Positions 11,601-21,778 of a DNA stretch of 64,000 nucleotides are shown here, one piece after another. A program made the translations under genes and the position numbers. Below the pieces are notes generated by a model, which had not been told where the DNA came from, searched no databases, and worked only from the letters and a program-made list of their open reading frames with translations. This stretch comes from Lucinisca nassula. Lineage: Eukaryota; Mollusca; Bivalvia; Lucinida; Lucinidae. Location of the stretch: assembly GCA_963580285.1 (NCBI GenBank), contig CAUZLF010000699.1, positions 1-64,000 of the forward strand. Reading direction: 5' to 3'. Every line of letters begins with the position of its first letter. Positions within the stretch are counted from its first letter, which is position 1.

Positions 11601-14600
11601 AGGACCAGCCCCCAGGGGTCCCTGGAAGAGGTCAAAACGTGGGGATTTGCGATGGCGCGCCATCGACTGCGCGATCTTGTTATATTTGGTCTCTAAGCAT
11701 AGATTGTGGGTACACTTTTCACATTACCTGTTGTAATTACACTTGTATTATGTGCGTCCAATCTAGCTTCTGGTAAATATTTCATAATGATCCTAAGAGT
11801 AGATGGATTTACCTGGTGTAAAATCTCTGGGTGTCACCAAGGTTTTCTTGCCCACATTTCTCAGATGCCTCCTGAGGGTAGACACGCTGTCGAAACAAAG
11901 AATGGGATCTTCTTTTGACTGTTCCTGCACATGTTGATTGTGCACCCTGATCAGACCGTCACACTCAGCTTCAGACAGAAATTCCTCAAACATCCATACT
12001 CTGGAAATAAATAAGTTAAACATTAATTCATGCAGCCTAATATCCCATTTTCTTTGGAACACTTCCCCCGCCCATAGGGGCTTGAAGAAATATATGGGCT
12101 GCATGATGCTTCCACGCCGAGCTGAATCCGGCCAGCACACTAGTACTGGTAAACCGCTTAGAGGATCTAAGCCTGTCCAGGAACCGTGGTGCGAGGCGGA
12201 CCGTCCATGCTAATAAACCCTATTAGTTTCATTGGGTGACGGGGCTTGAGATGTCATTTCATCTCAATGTCGGGTTAAAGTCCCACAAAATTGGAAGCAA
12301 CGTCAAAATGACCTTTACAGTGTTGACAGGGACGTTAAACCTCAAATCAACCAACCAACCAACCAGGATCAGATGTCAACCTGATGAATAGGAAAGTTTT
12401 TACCAGGATATGCTCTACATTTGGAAACAGTGTATAGTAGTCGCAGATAAAATTGACTAGGCGGAGCTATTCAGGTGTTGTCAATATATGTCAAATTCGC
12501 TGAGTCCACCAGAAGATTCGGTAGAGACTGCCCCTCGCACGCTTTCTACAAGCGGAAGAAATGGTCATATATGCAACAGCTATGCTTGTGTTACAGTTGA
12601 ATTCACACAATCCGGTGACTTGGTTTACCTTTTTGTTAATGGAATATTCCTAAGGCAGGTACAAACGATAGCTCTGCCTAGTCAATCTTAGCTGCGACTA
12701 CTATAAATCCATTTGAGATGGTTTCTGAAGAAGAAGCTATCTGATCCGGATCTTCACTGTTTGTCATTCAACTGGTGAATTTATAGGAATAAATTACTTT
12801 GAATGGCTGATAGTTAAAAATGGGTGTGGCAAAATTAATTTATTCAGATGAACAAGGGTTAAAGAAGTTCATATGTAGAAGCCTAGATGTACATAAATTT
12901 AGAGAACCATGCTTATACATGGCACATTCTGTCATATTTTATACGGGAGATAAATTTTATAACTTCCTGTATGCTTTCTGTCAACAAATTCCGGTACATC
13001 TGCTGAGACTTTATCTCTGAGGAGCAAATCTGCTCTGAGAGGACTAATACGCACAAGGAAGACAAAAATATTTTAACCTTTACCACTCTCAGACAACAAA
13101 TTGTTATTTTTCTTATTCTCCCCTGAAAACAGGGCTTGACATCTCATGCAAATTGTCTCCTCAGAAAACAATTTGCATGAAATTGTTTCCTGAGGAGACA
13201 ATTTGCATGAGATGTCAAGCCCTGTTTTCAGGGCTTGACATCTCATGCAAATTGTCTCCTCAGAAAACAATTTCATGAAAACAGGGCTTGACATCTCATG
13301 CAAATTGTCTCCTCAGGAAACAATTTCATGCAAATTGTTTCCTGAGGAGACAATTTGCATGAGATGTCAAGCCCTGGTCTCCTCAGGAAACAATTTGCAT
13401 GAAATGTCAAATCCTGTAAGAAAAATATTTCAAAATGCTGTCTGGTGAAAAAAATTCCAGCATGCAGAGCACTTAAGAGTTGCCTCCCCTGGAAGTGTAT
13501 CCATTCCCATATACAAGTATTTTTACATTCTGAGTACATTTACAGATTTAAACTATAATTGAGACCTTACCTTGTTCATACAGCTGTACTTCAATATTAA
13601 CATTCAGAGTGTATTTACAGAAAAAAAAATCCTTTTCTAACTATTGAGACCTAATGTTGTTCATACTTCAATATTTACATTCTGAGTGCATTTACAGAAA
13701 AAAAAAAATCATTTGTTAACTATTGAGACCTAATGTTGTGAAACTTCAATATTTACATTCTGAGTTGTTGTTGTATATCTATAAGGCATTTTTTCGCTGC
13801 CTATAAACTCATGGTACTTAAATTCTGAGTGCATTTACAGAAAAAAAATCCTTTGTTAACTGTTGACACCTAATGTTGTTCATACCTCAATATTTACATT
13901 CTGAGTGCATTTACAGAAAATAACTAGCTAACTTTTGAGACCTTATGTTGTTCATACTTCAATATCTACATTCTGAGTCCATTTACAGAAAAAAAAATCC
14001 TTTCGCTAACTATTGACACCTAATGTTGTTCATGCTTCAATATTAACATTCTCAGTGCATTTACAGAAAAAATCCTACAGTTAACTATTTCCATGCAAGG
14101 TATTTAATACATGTACTTGAATGAATGACAACACATAATCATATCCACTATGGTTCTCCAATACGATTGGACGATGGCAACATTATGATGTCAATGATGC
14201 TGTTCCCTTGATAATAAATATAAGTAAAAAAGGTAATTTGAAGTATTCATATTCCCTGATTGAATATAAGGTGCATAACACGTAACATGGAAACGTGTAT
14301 AGCAATCTTTAGAAACGTCTTCCAAATCGCAATGAAACTTTCAAACAAAATTAACTGCTAAACGATCCCCTTAATGATAAGTTCAAACTCGGAGCCTACC
14401 CTGTTACACAAAACAACCCACACCCCTTTGCGGCAAACCGCAAAAACCCAAGGCACAGCACTGCTATAACTTAAACGCAGTGCAATCACGTAGCCAAACC
14501 TTTAGAATGGAGTTCCAAATTACTACAACTAAACTATGTTGCACAAAAACAAAGGCTCACATTGGAGCTGTGCAACATATCCACAGCCCTTGAAATATGA

Positions 14601-16402
14601 AGCACGCCTAGCCCAGAAACTCCTACATTTAAAGATGCCCTTTAGCGACAGGACACATGCACTCCTGAAGCAAACGGGAAGACAAAATATAAGCCCCACC
14701 GAGACCTGGAAAGGTCACGGCACCGTTTCACAAACCTCTCAGGACGGAGCTCGGCGATTGGCTACAGGGCAAGGGGATGCCCGTGGGCTCAGAGACACCT
14801 GAGACGTGAGACGACAAACATGGACGGACGGGGCTGGAGCCGAACGATGGTTTCCCTGTTCACCGGCAACGGGGAATAGGGGTACCACCGAACGGCTATG
14901 GTGTAGTGCCAGCATGGATTCGTTCCCTGGGACCCCACCAGCTGACGACCCGCGACACGGGGAAACTGGAAAACAACAACAATTTGAAGTATGATTAATA
15001 TTTCAAAAGTGAACCCCTTCAATTACTTTGCTCGTGACCAGACGTTGTTCATACATATGAAACATTCGGGTCAGGAGCAAAGTTTAAGTGAACCCTTTGG
15101 GGTTCACTTACTTTGCTAGCGAACCAATGTTGTTCATTCTTCAATGAATGTTATAGTTCTTAACCCTTATTTTGCTGTTCACGAAAACCCCTATCTTTGC
15201 AAACAGTGTAGATCCAGATCAGATGGCTTCTGAAGAAGCCATCTGATCAGGATCTACACTGTTTGACATTCAATTTATGAATTTGTAGGAATAAATTACA
15301 TCAAGTAATCTGATTGGTTCAAAGTCAGAAATGGCTGTGGCAAATCTGAATATTCAGCAAGAGAAGGGTTAATAACATCTTACTTAACACTGCTGTTGTT
15401 TGGTTTCTGAGGCAGGAGTTCAACTGGAGGAATTCTTCTGCCATCAGCAAATATTTTCTTTGGTTTTACTCCTTTTAAAATTGTTGCATTAAACTCCAAG
15501 ATTTCTTTTGGAAGCTTTTGTTCTTTCACTGTGTCTGGCACATTTAGTGCTGTTGCTTGAGAGTTTTTCTTGCCTTTCTGGTTTACATTTTTTCCATCTT
15601 TTCCTTTTGGTACCTTTTTTAGTTTCACTTCTTTAACAATTGTTTTCTCTTCATCCTGCTGATTCTCCTTCACATTGGATTTTATAGTTCCAGAGGAAAG
15701 TTTTTTGTCTTTCTCTTGATTGGGCATATCATTATTTTTTGATTCCTCAATAAATTCAGTGTCAATTTCATCTATTAGCGGATCAGACTTTTGAAACTTC
15801 AGTGGAGCATTTTTTTCAATATCTCTTTCATTAACTGTATCCTTATTAATAATTTCACCATTATCAACATCTTCTTCTTCTATATTACGAAACTTTTCAA
15901 AAGTCACTGGAACTGGTATCCCAGTATCACTCTCATCTTTAAGAGTGATTGATTCTTCATTAATGAGTTCATCTTCAACTTTTTTAACCTTTTCAAATTC
16001 TATTGGTATAGATTTTACAGTGTCATCCTATCTCTCAGAATACTGAAAGGTAGTCTTGTTTGACTTCTTAGAATATTCTGCATCCTCAGACATAACATCT
16101 GTGTCTTCCTCTTCATCAAGACTATATTCCTGTTCAATATTTAACTCCGCTTCTGAAGAACGACCTTTTACAGGAGCAATTCCATTTGTCTGTCTTATAC
16201 CAGCCAGTACTGTAGAAATTTCTGGATAGAGGACTATTGTTAGTCCCATTCCCATCAAGAAGAAAAATGCATATTTAAAAACATTGCTAGAATTTCTGGA
16301 TTGTATATTTTCTATTTTGCTCAGTCTTTCTTCTAGATTATCTGAAGATGAACTGGTTGGTTTGTTTGGAAGTCTATTTCTCACTTTTGTTGATTTTCCC
16401 AT
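5473..16402 (-). CDS. Membrane-anchored prolyl 4-hydroxylase-like 2OG-Fe(II) dioxygenase, in-frame TAG in exon 1
   Basis: The five exons are 16402-15384, 12000-11813, 10316-10122, 7162-7049 and 5624-5473. All junctions are GT-AG and the phases agree (2,1,1,1). The sum is 1668 nt, or 556 codons including the stop. Residues 1-42 are polar and probably cytosolic. Residues about 44-66 form a hydrophobic segment (signal anchor, type II topology). Residues 70-340 are an acidic and lysine-rich stalk. Residues 341-555 match the P4Hc fold: THTD gives Fe ligands His472 and Asp474, followed by an RVATVLVYL strand and GGETMFPELG, then His536 in 'PLSIHKAN' and Lys546 in 'GRKIILQRWY', ten residues after the His as usual. 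The family hydroxylates protein prolines with Fe(II), O2 and 2-oxoglutarate, often in the ER lumen; the substrate here is unknown. Codon 125 is TAG (16030-16028), so the gene is either a nonsense allele or pseudogene, an assembly error, or spliced or read through there. Distal exons keep catalytic residues and splice sites, which argues against old decay. Confidence 0.82.
5830..6007. mobile_element. MITE with CAGTCCAACCTG end, second copy
   Basis: Nearly identical to 355-532, flanked by TA on both sides. It lies in the last intron of the dioxygenase gene. Confidence 0.7.
6025..6230. mobile_element. MITE, CAGTRAAATTCC ends, TA flanked, hairpin
   Basis: The ends are inverted (cagtgaaattccgctattaa / ttaatacaggaattttactg) with TA on both sides. 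The internal perfect stem is 'gggactgttcaaaagtggtc' with its complement. A sister copy lies at 7197-7402, so two copies bracket most of the last intron. Confidence 0.8.
6822..7005 (+). mobile_element. TTAA-MITE end fused to a SINE-1 3' half
   Basis: TTAAGGGGAATGGGAACACC followed by 'ttcaggggaggcaactcctg' matches the right end of 43416-43648. From 6858 the sequence is SINE-1 3' sequence ('gggcgacagggcttgag') running into a CAAA-rich tail. Confidence 0.65.
7049..7162 (-). CDS. Dioxygenase exon 4: HxD iron site
   Basis: 114 nt; acceptor 'cttgtaattttag', donor gtatac. It encodes GYKTHTDC (Fe-binding His and Asp) and RVATVLVYLDTVSEGGETMF, a very conserved P4H block. A MITE ends 35 bp upstream of the acceptor (7197-7402). 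Confidence 0.9.
7197..7402. mobile_element. MITE, CAGTAAAATTCC ends, hairpin, intronic
   Basis: Same family as 6025-6230, with stem 'gggactgttcaaaagtggtc' and its complement. The outer end lies 35 bp from the acceptor of dioxygenase exon 4. Confidence 0.75.
7430..7745 (+). repeat. Two tRNA-like units about 235 bp apart
   Basis: Units begin near 7430 and 7663 with 'tgtggctcagtagcccagtc' or 'tgtggctcaatagctcagtc'. They carry a B-box-like 'gggttcaagaccc' or 'gggattgatttcc' and the same trailing 'ttctttttc'. They look like a duplicated tRNA-derived SINE head rather than functional tRNAs. Confidence 0.45.
7877..8270. mobile_element. hAT-type MITE with 8-bp target duplication, carries the shared hairpin
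   Basis: The ends are TAAGGCTG / CAGCCCTA. They are flanked by a perfect 8-bp direct repeat, ctaacctc (7869-7876 and 8271-8278). Eight-base duplications are typical of hAT transposases. Inside are ATCGATTA-rich arms and a central GCAAACAGTG hairpin at 8027-8090. A sister copy is at 27179-27568. Confidence 0.85.
8271..8880. repeat. About 105-bp direct duplication, then a palindromic segment
   Basis: 'ctaacctctgcat...agagaaaatgatt' occurs at about 8271 and 8377. At 8475-8600 a stem pairs 'gttttacagtcg' and 'ttttacggcgacgc' with their complements. No exon is seen. Confidence 0.5.
8881..9106 (+). mobile_element. MITE-B copy
   Basis: It starts TTAACCCATTTAGCACCGG and ends 'ggtacaaaaagggtta'. The internal hairpin is 'aacagtgcaggcccagatga' with its partner. 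The same element occurs at 37196-37424 and inverted at 61213-61423. Confidence 0.75.
9248..9400 (+). mobile_element. MITE-A copy, 5' truncated
   Basis: It keeps the hairpin ('tgatctgtatctacactgtt') and the 'gtaggaataaattacttcaa' body of MITE-A. The left TTAACCCTT end is lost. Confidence 0.6.
9400..9645. repeat. FB1 foldback, nearly full length
   Basis: It starts 'ggggccagttgttcaaaact' and ends near 'gggaacaactgg'. The central stem is 'gagcagcttttgcaaataca' with its partner. It directly abuts MITE-A, in the intron between exons 3 and 4. Confidence 0.75.
9880..9965 (-). repeat. Antisense tRNA-like head
   Basis: The minus strand reads an A box ('gtagctcagttggctgtg') and a B box ('gggttcaatacc'). 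A related head occurs at 62130-62205. Not called a tRNA gene, because the acceptor stem cannot be closed. Confidence 0.45.
10122..10316 (-). CDS. Dioxygenase exon 3: pre-catalytic core
   Basis: 195 nt; acceptor 'ttttttacaacag', donor gtaaaa. It encodes FYRGESRFASIYEHRVKEAM and then GGKFQITSYPTG, corresponding to the beta strands before the HxD motif. The phases match both neighbours. Confidence 0.88.
10370..10831. repeat. Minisatellite, about 60-66-bp unit, intron between exons 2 and 3
   Basis: Roughly seven units of 'agcatagattgtgggtgca' plus 'gataagttgtgatatatttc'. The array resumes at 11682-11730 after a pearl-like element. Both strands stay open across several units, which produces spurious ORFs. 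Confidence 0.8.
10832..11681. mobile_element. Pearl-like element (ATCCCCAC end) inside the minisatellite
   Basis: The left end has a small hairpin, 'atccccacgttttt' against 'aaaagtggggat', then a GTCC/GTCT microsatellite. About 2.5 units of roughly 163 bp ('ggggtcaaaaggtcaaattt') follow, then a partial second end at 11421. The right end is 'catcgactgcgcgatcttg', like 50130-51370. The minisatellite unit continues on both sides. Confidence 0.75.
11813..12000 (-). CDS. Dioxygenase exon 2: N-terminal part of the P4Hc domain
   Basis: 188 nt; acceptor 'ttatttccag', donor gtaaat. It encodes VWMFEEFLSEAECDGLIRVH, the helix that opens P4H catalytic domains, and ends in RDFTPG across the junction. Exon 1 phase 2 plus one base restores the frame. 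Confidence 0.85.
12066..12363 (+). mobile_element. SINE-1, full length, intron 1 of the dioxygenase gene
   Basis: It runs from 'ccccgcccataggggcttga' through 'ctgcatgatgcttccacgc' and 'ttcattgggtgacgggg' to a (CCAA)n tail. No clear target duplication is seen here. Confidence 0.75.
12716..12858 (+). mobile_element. MITE-A copy, left end lost
   Basis: Decayed hairpin ('ctatctgatccggatcttca'), then 'aggaataaattacttt' and a right end 'acaagggttaa'. Confidence 0.55.
13120..13420. repeat. Cluster of nested palindromes (TTTGCATGA units)
   Basis: 'gggcttgacatctcatgcaa' and its complement alternate several times with 'attgtctcctcag' and 'ctgaggagacaat', giving overlapping perfect stems. Spurious ORFs occur on both strands. 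It lies in dioxygenase intron 1. Confidence 0.8.
13545..14080. repeat. Tandem array, about 75-110-bp unit
   Basis: About seven units of 'cttcaatatttacattctga', 'gtgcatttacagaaaaaaa' and 'aactattgagacctaatgtt'. One unit (near 13770) has an insertion. Intronic. Confidence 0.75.
14081..15159. other. Intronic stretch with a GC-rich block at 14530-14990
   Basis: The 14600-14990 block is clearly more GC-rich than its surroundings. It has mirrored words ('gatggtttccctgttcaccg', 'aacggggaatag') but no convincing exon or family match. Around 15010-15120 there are inverted 'ttactttgctcgtga'-type words. Otherwise featureless. Confidence 0.35.
15160..15372 (+). mobile_element. MITE-A, best full-length copy, 10 nt from a splice donor
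   Basis: TTAACCCTT to AAGGGTTAA, 213 bp, with an inner stem at about 15196-15272 ('aaacagtgtagatccagatc'). Its end lies 10 nt inside intron 1, beside the donor at 15383-15382. Confidence 0.85.
15384..16402 (-). CDS. Dioxygenase exon 1: start, TM anchor, stalk
   Basis: The start ATG at 16402 has a good context (agagATGG). The hydrophobic run is at about residues 44-66. The reading frame stays the same on both sides of TAG 16028-16030 and the composition (Glu/Asp/Lys/Ser) is alike on both sides. An imperfect internal repeat, 'SIPIEFEKVKK' and 'VPVTFEKFRN', follows the TAG. The donor GTAAGA is at 15383 (phase 2). Confidence 0.8.
16028..16030 (-). other. In-frame TAG stop in dioxygenase exon 1
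   Basis: Codon 125 of the predicted protein. The same frame stays open for 372 nt before it and 644 nt after it. No GT-AG pair that would remove it cleanly is obvious. Confidence 0.85.
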
Positions 16403-18473
16403 CTCTTATCAGTGCACTATATAATTTGCCCTTAGAACACCAGTCAAAAATTAGCAGATATCATTTTCAAACTTTTTTTGTATTTTGCAGAGAAAATAAG
16501 GCTTGAAATTTCACATCACAAAAACATGTCTATATAATTTTGACCCCCTTGAACACCACTTTTTATATAGTAAAACTGGGGCTTACAGGGGTATATATTA
16601 TTTTCTTATTTCTGCTCAAATACATATTGTGGGTACTCGTTAGAACCACCTTACCGAGGTGATTCTAACAAGTTCCAACAAACCTCTGCTCAAAAACATT
16701 GAGTGTGGGTACTACATGTAGTTAGAACGCCGAACAGAGGCGGTTCTAACGAGTTCCAACAATCTTTTTTGAGCAGAAATATGCAAACTATCAGATTATT
16801 TTATCTGAAAATTTTCATTTTTGATGGTAAAATTTTCAGTATATTTGAATAGGTGTGCTTTTGTAATGATGCATATGATTAACTTATTAAATGACAAACT
16901 TAATTTTCTCTAAGTCATAATACAAAAAAAATAAAATGCCATCTGCTTGACAATTTTGTTGGCACTAGAACAGTTATACTTTAGAAAAGGAGGAATATAT
17001 TTCAAGCTTTGCCACGGTGGTCAAAAAACTTCAGAGCTGAAAATGACTGATATAAAACTATGTTTATAATCCTTATATTTAGAATCTACATATATAATCC
17101 AGATTTCTCTGATTTTTTTCCTTTTCCTCAAAATGCACAACTAAATTTTTAATCTCATTTTATTGCGCTGCGTACCAACGCAGCGCCATTTGTACTGAGT
17201 TTGAGACACGGATTATGTATTCATGAAACTGGACTTTTCATTGATGTAAGCGAATTGTCCGTTACAGAAGTTCGCGTTATAGATAAAATTAAAACACTCT
17301 TTTAACAATTTTAATCTGCGATTTCATTCAGTTATACATTTACAATCTGAATTTTTGCCATTCGCATTCATTCTGGATTTTTAATAACGAACTATGTTCT
17401 TCGTTCTAAGCATCGAAAGGGTATTCGTTTTTGACAGTCGTTTTATTTTCAATCAGTACAGTCCTGAATATACTCCTGATATTTCATTGTTGAATTGTCC
17501 CAAAATTAAAATTCAGTGTTTGAAACAGATGACGGTATGTCTATGTGTGTTTGTAATAGATGACAGGGTTTGTACACAGAATGGCACAATCTAAGGTTTA
17601 AAGTTATCCCTTTCGATTCCAATGATTGTTAACTGCGTAATAATTAAGCCTGAGGTTAACCCTTTCAACCCTGAAGCCAAAGCACACATACTTATGCAAA
17701 CAATGCAGATTCAAATGAGATGGCTCATAATGATCCACCTTATTCAGATATATTAGTTGCCATCCTGAAGACGCTTTAAGCTAGATACTATATTTAGTAG
17801 AATGGACGTACCCAAAGTCAGTGATGGTAAAGTCCACTATGGAAACTCAGAGGTGAAAGGGTTAAATAGTAAATAAATCAAAGCACTGGCAGCACTGATG
17901 GGTCGAGTATCTCTGAGTGTAGATAGGAAAAATGGCCCTGAAGGGGAACTTGAACTGTTTCATTTAACATTTGAATAATTATACCTTAAGCAAATAGTGT
18001 AGACCCTGATCAGACACCGAGTTCTGATACGGGTCTACACTGTTTGCAAAATCCAGCACATGATTCCAGTCCAGATTCTACAGATATCTATCTAACCATG
18101 TACGCAACGCGGTACAAATAACGCTTTTTTTATTATTTTTTACCGCTACCTCCATTTCTAAAAAAAAACCACGTCTCTATAATTTTGACCCCATTGACCC
18201 CACTTTTAACGGTGGTACACATTATGTTTTCTAATTTCTGATTAAAAATAGATTGTAAATGTCCGTTATTTCTGATTAAAAATAGATTGTAGATGCCCAA
18301 AAGAACCGCCTAACGAGTACCCACAATCTATGTTTTGAACAGAAATATGATAAATATCAAATTTATTTCTACCTGAAAATTTTCAGGTTTTTTTATGGTA
18401 AAATTTCCAAGATATTTGAAAAGGTGTGCGCCAACGATGAAAGCACTGTGCTTAGTAACTTTCGGTCGATTGG
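16403..18473. other. Upstream of the dioxygenase gene: hairpin-H copies, no exon
   Basis: Hairpin-H copies lie at about 16540-16790 (two stems, the second 'cgaacagaggcggttctaac') and 18160-18430. A GCAAACAGTG hairpin lies at 17993-18049. The dioxygenase promoter should lie in 16.4-17.2 kb, but I see no clear TATA box. No supportable coding sequence. Confidence 0.45.
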
Positions 18474-19516
18474 CTTATAGATATCCATTATTCGATTATG
18501 GATATATATAATTCGAATTATGGATATCTGTTATGCGGCTGATTTATGGATATCATTAATTCGAATTATGAATGCCCATAAATCTAATTATGGATATCAA
18601 TAATTCGAATTATGGATATCACTGAGTCGAATTATTGACATCCATAATTCAGTCCATTAGTCACTAATTCCTCTTTCAAATAAATACAATAAATAATGAC
18701 TGAAAACAAAGGCTTTTGCAGTGAATTATGGTTATTCTTAATTCGAAATATGGATATCCATAAAACAGCGGAATAATTGATATACGTGCTTTGATTTATT
18801 GATATCCATTATTCGATATATTCGATATCCATAAATCTATCTGGATTAATAATATCCATAAATCGAAGTATGGATATCCATAATCCGAATTATGGATATC
18901 CATAAATCTATCTGAATTAATTCAGCCTGATTTATATATATCCATAATTCGATTTATGGATATCCATAAATCGAATTATGGATATCCATACAACAGCGGA
19001 ATAATGGATATCCATATTTTGATTTATTGATATCCATTATTCGAATTATGGATATCCATAATTCGAATTATTGATATCCATAAATCTACCTGAATAAATA
19101 ATATCCATAAATCGAAGTATGGATATCCATAATCCGAATTTTGGATATCAATCGATCTATCTGAATCAATCATTACGATAACACACCCGTGCGACATTGT
19201 GCATTTTCCATCACTCCAAAATGGCTACTTTTCTGATCAAAATCCGTAATATTTTCCTTATTTATACTGCAAACATAGTTTGTTGGTGCTCGTTAGAACC
19301 GCCTCATTGAGGCGGTTCTATCGAGTACCTACAACCTATGTCTTGGAGTAGAAATAAGAAAAATAATGTATAACCTCGTAAACCCCAGTTTTCTCTGTAT
19401 AAAGTGGGGTTTAGGTGCGTCTTCATTTCACGGACTTGTTCACGTGATGGATACCCATAAATCGAATAACCGATATTCAAAATTCGACTTATTTATGGAT
19501 ATCCATAATTCGAATA
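18474..19516. repeat. GGATATCC/ATTCGAAT-rich satellite-like block
   Basis: Dozens of overlapping palindromic words (ggatatcc, attcgaat, tggatatccataattcgaat) fill 18474-19170. A short return at 19446-19516 follows a hairpin-H copy (19190-19440). The unit length is irregular. No ORF. Confidence 0.8.
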
Positions 19517-19544
19517 TCTATAAATATGGATTAAATAGTAAAAC

Positions 19545-19843
19545 CGGCCCCCGCCCATCGGGGCTTGATGAAATAGATGGGCTGCATGATACTTCCACGC
19601 AGAGCTGAAACCGACCGCACACGAGTACTTTTAAACCGCTTAGAGGATCTAAGTCTGCCCCGGCAAAGCGGTGCGAGTCGGTCCGTCTATGCTTATAAAC
19701 CTTTTTGGTTTCAATGGGCGACAGGGCTTGAGATGCCATTTCATCTCAATGTCGTGTAAAAAGTCCCACACAAATTGGAAGCAACGTCTCCAAAATAACC
19801 TATACTGTGTTGACGGGGACGTTAAACCTCAAATCAAACACAC
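19545..19843 (+). mobile_element. SINE-1 with 12-bp target duplication
   Basis: Full-length copy flanked by aaatagtaaaac at 19533-19544 and 19844-19855. Variable-length duplications plus a CAAA tail point to target-primed reverse transcription by a LINE. Confidence 0.85.
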
Positions 19844-20292
19844 AAATAGTAAAACGATACCGCATACATCTGCACTTATACATGTATATGGCTCTCAGTC
19901 GTGTACAATAATTGCTTTGGTAGCACCGAAATTTGCTTCTGTTTATTTTTTACGTACATAAGCCACCCCGTTAATTATAAATCGTTGGGCAATTTAGGCA
20001 CAATTGTATTGAGAGGTGATGGCTTGTTTCACAGACAAATGATTCCGTTTCCATTGGACCTCGAGTATGCTGACTGCTGCATTTCGCTGGCTGATTTTTT
20101 GGATGACCTTATTATCCCAATATCAATTCAGGCTGCTACTAAATCGTCTCTGCTTGCTGCCATGCATTATATGCACGAGCCTGATACTGTTAATTCGTTG
20201 AACAGGCAACATTAACCCAAGGAAATTGCTGAAGTGGCCGATTGCTTGCCCATGAGAAATTGTGTACAAACCACTGCAATTCCTCGTTTACA

Positions 20293-21540
20293 TAACGAAC
20301 CTGTATCCGTTTGCCCACTCTTTAAAAGAGGAGACAGGGCTCTTGCTCGTAACTATCGTCTTGTGTCCCTGACGTGTGTTCCATGTAAATTGCTTGAACA
20401 TATAGTCTTCTCTAATATCATGGCCTACATGGATGAACATAAACTTTTGTCAGGTAGACAACATGTATTTAGAAAAAGGGCATAGTTGTGAAACTCAGTT
20501 GAGCACGGTTATGAATGACTGGGTAAAAATATTGGACAAACGGGGACATGTTGACACATTCATTCTGGACTTTGAGAAGGCTTCTGACACACACCTCATG
20601 AACTACTGAAACTCAAAATATCTGATAACGGTATTGTGGGGAAGAGTCTTAAATGAATAGATTTCTTGCTTTGCTACAGAAAATACGAGTTGTTGTTAAT
20701 GGGTGAATCTTCGGTCTTCGGAGTGGGCTCCAGTTTTGTCTGGGGTCCTGCAAGGGAATGTTCTTGGTCCACTGTTGGTCTCCCTATCTATTAATGCTAT
20801 CTACACAGATACTGAATCAGAAATATGACTGTTCGCAGACGACTGCGCTTGCTACCGGGAAATTAGAGACACAGATGACTCACTGAAGCTTCAGAATGAT
20901 ATATAGACTTGTGGATGTTCGGCACGAAAATGGGGCATGCCATTTTAGCCCGTTAATGCAATTTTATTGGGATAACTAGGAAGAGAGCCAATAAAATTGA
21001 GGCGTCTTACACCTAAGAAATCTTCATCAGTGTCCTCAGGATGTAAAGGGGGGGGGGGCATAATTGGGACTTGTTCGCCCAATCTTGGAATGTGGCAGTT
21101 GTATCTGGGACCCCAAGGGAGTGATCCTCGGTGAAGAAATTGAAAAAGGTTAGAACAGAGCTGCTACATTTGTAACAAGCAATTACTGCTTTGAAACTGG
21201 CAGTATGACTGGAATACAAGGAAAATTATGATGGGAGTCTCAAGAATACGAGAAGAGACAGTAGGCTCATAATATTATACAAAGGTATAAAGGGTTCTGC
21301 CACCACTCCAGCAGATGACCTTGCTCCCCCAGCTATAGGCGCTGTAGAAATCACCTTGCGTTGACATTTCAGAGACCTGGTGCAAGAACTGACATTTACA
21401 AAGAATCTTTCTTCCATCGGACCATTAGAGAGTGGTTTGCCCTTTCCGATTCGATCATTTCCACAGCAGAAGATGCTGAGGATACAGAAGCTTAATTTGC
21501 CTCTTTGGTGAGAGCCAGGGACTAGCTTCACAGGTCCTGA
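20293..21540 (+). pseudogene. Decayed non-LTR retrotransposon reverse transcriptase
   Basis: Frame-shifted fragments in order: VCPLFKRGDRALARNYRLVS and SGRQH (RT fingers), then HSCETQLSTVMNDWV, DTFILDFEKASD (catalytic block A), LFADDCACYREI (the FADD catalytic box) and ARKWGM. After a deletion comes the C-terminal FETGSMTGI...WESL...RRDSRLI block. Several stops and frameshifts make it non-functional. It resembles jockey/CR1-type LINEs; the exact clade is not settled. The same C-terminal block recurs at 34784-35146. The stretch 19967-20290 is of unclear origin. Confidence 0.8.
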
Positions 21541-21778
21541 TTGACGTATCCTCAGTAATAATTCCGAATTCTGATTTACCGATGGAGAAGAATCAAAGCT
21601 TCTCGGGAGGCAAATATAGAGTCACTCGCCCCAGACTGCATAGGACACTTCAGTGTTTTTCGCACGGTGCTTTAGGGGAAAGGATTTCATGCATTCATTT
21701 TGCATACGAGAGTTGCTTATGATACGATGCTTTTGAAACAAGAAATTATTATATACATGAAAATAAAAGGAACAAAGC

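Noticed and set aside
13073..13539. Cys-rich small proteins from 13.1-13.5 kb
   Set aside because: Shadows of alternating palindromic words on both strands, lying inside intron 1.
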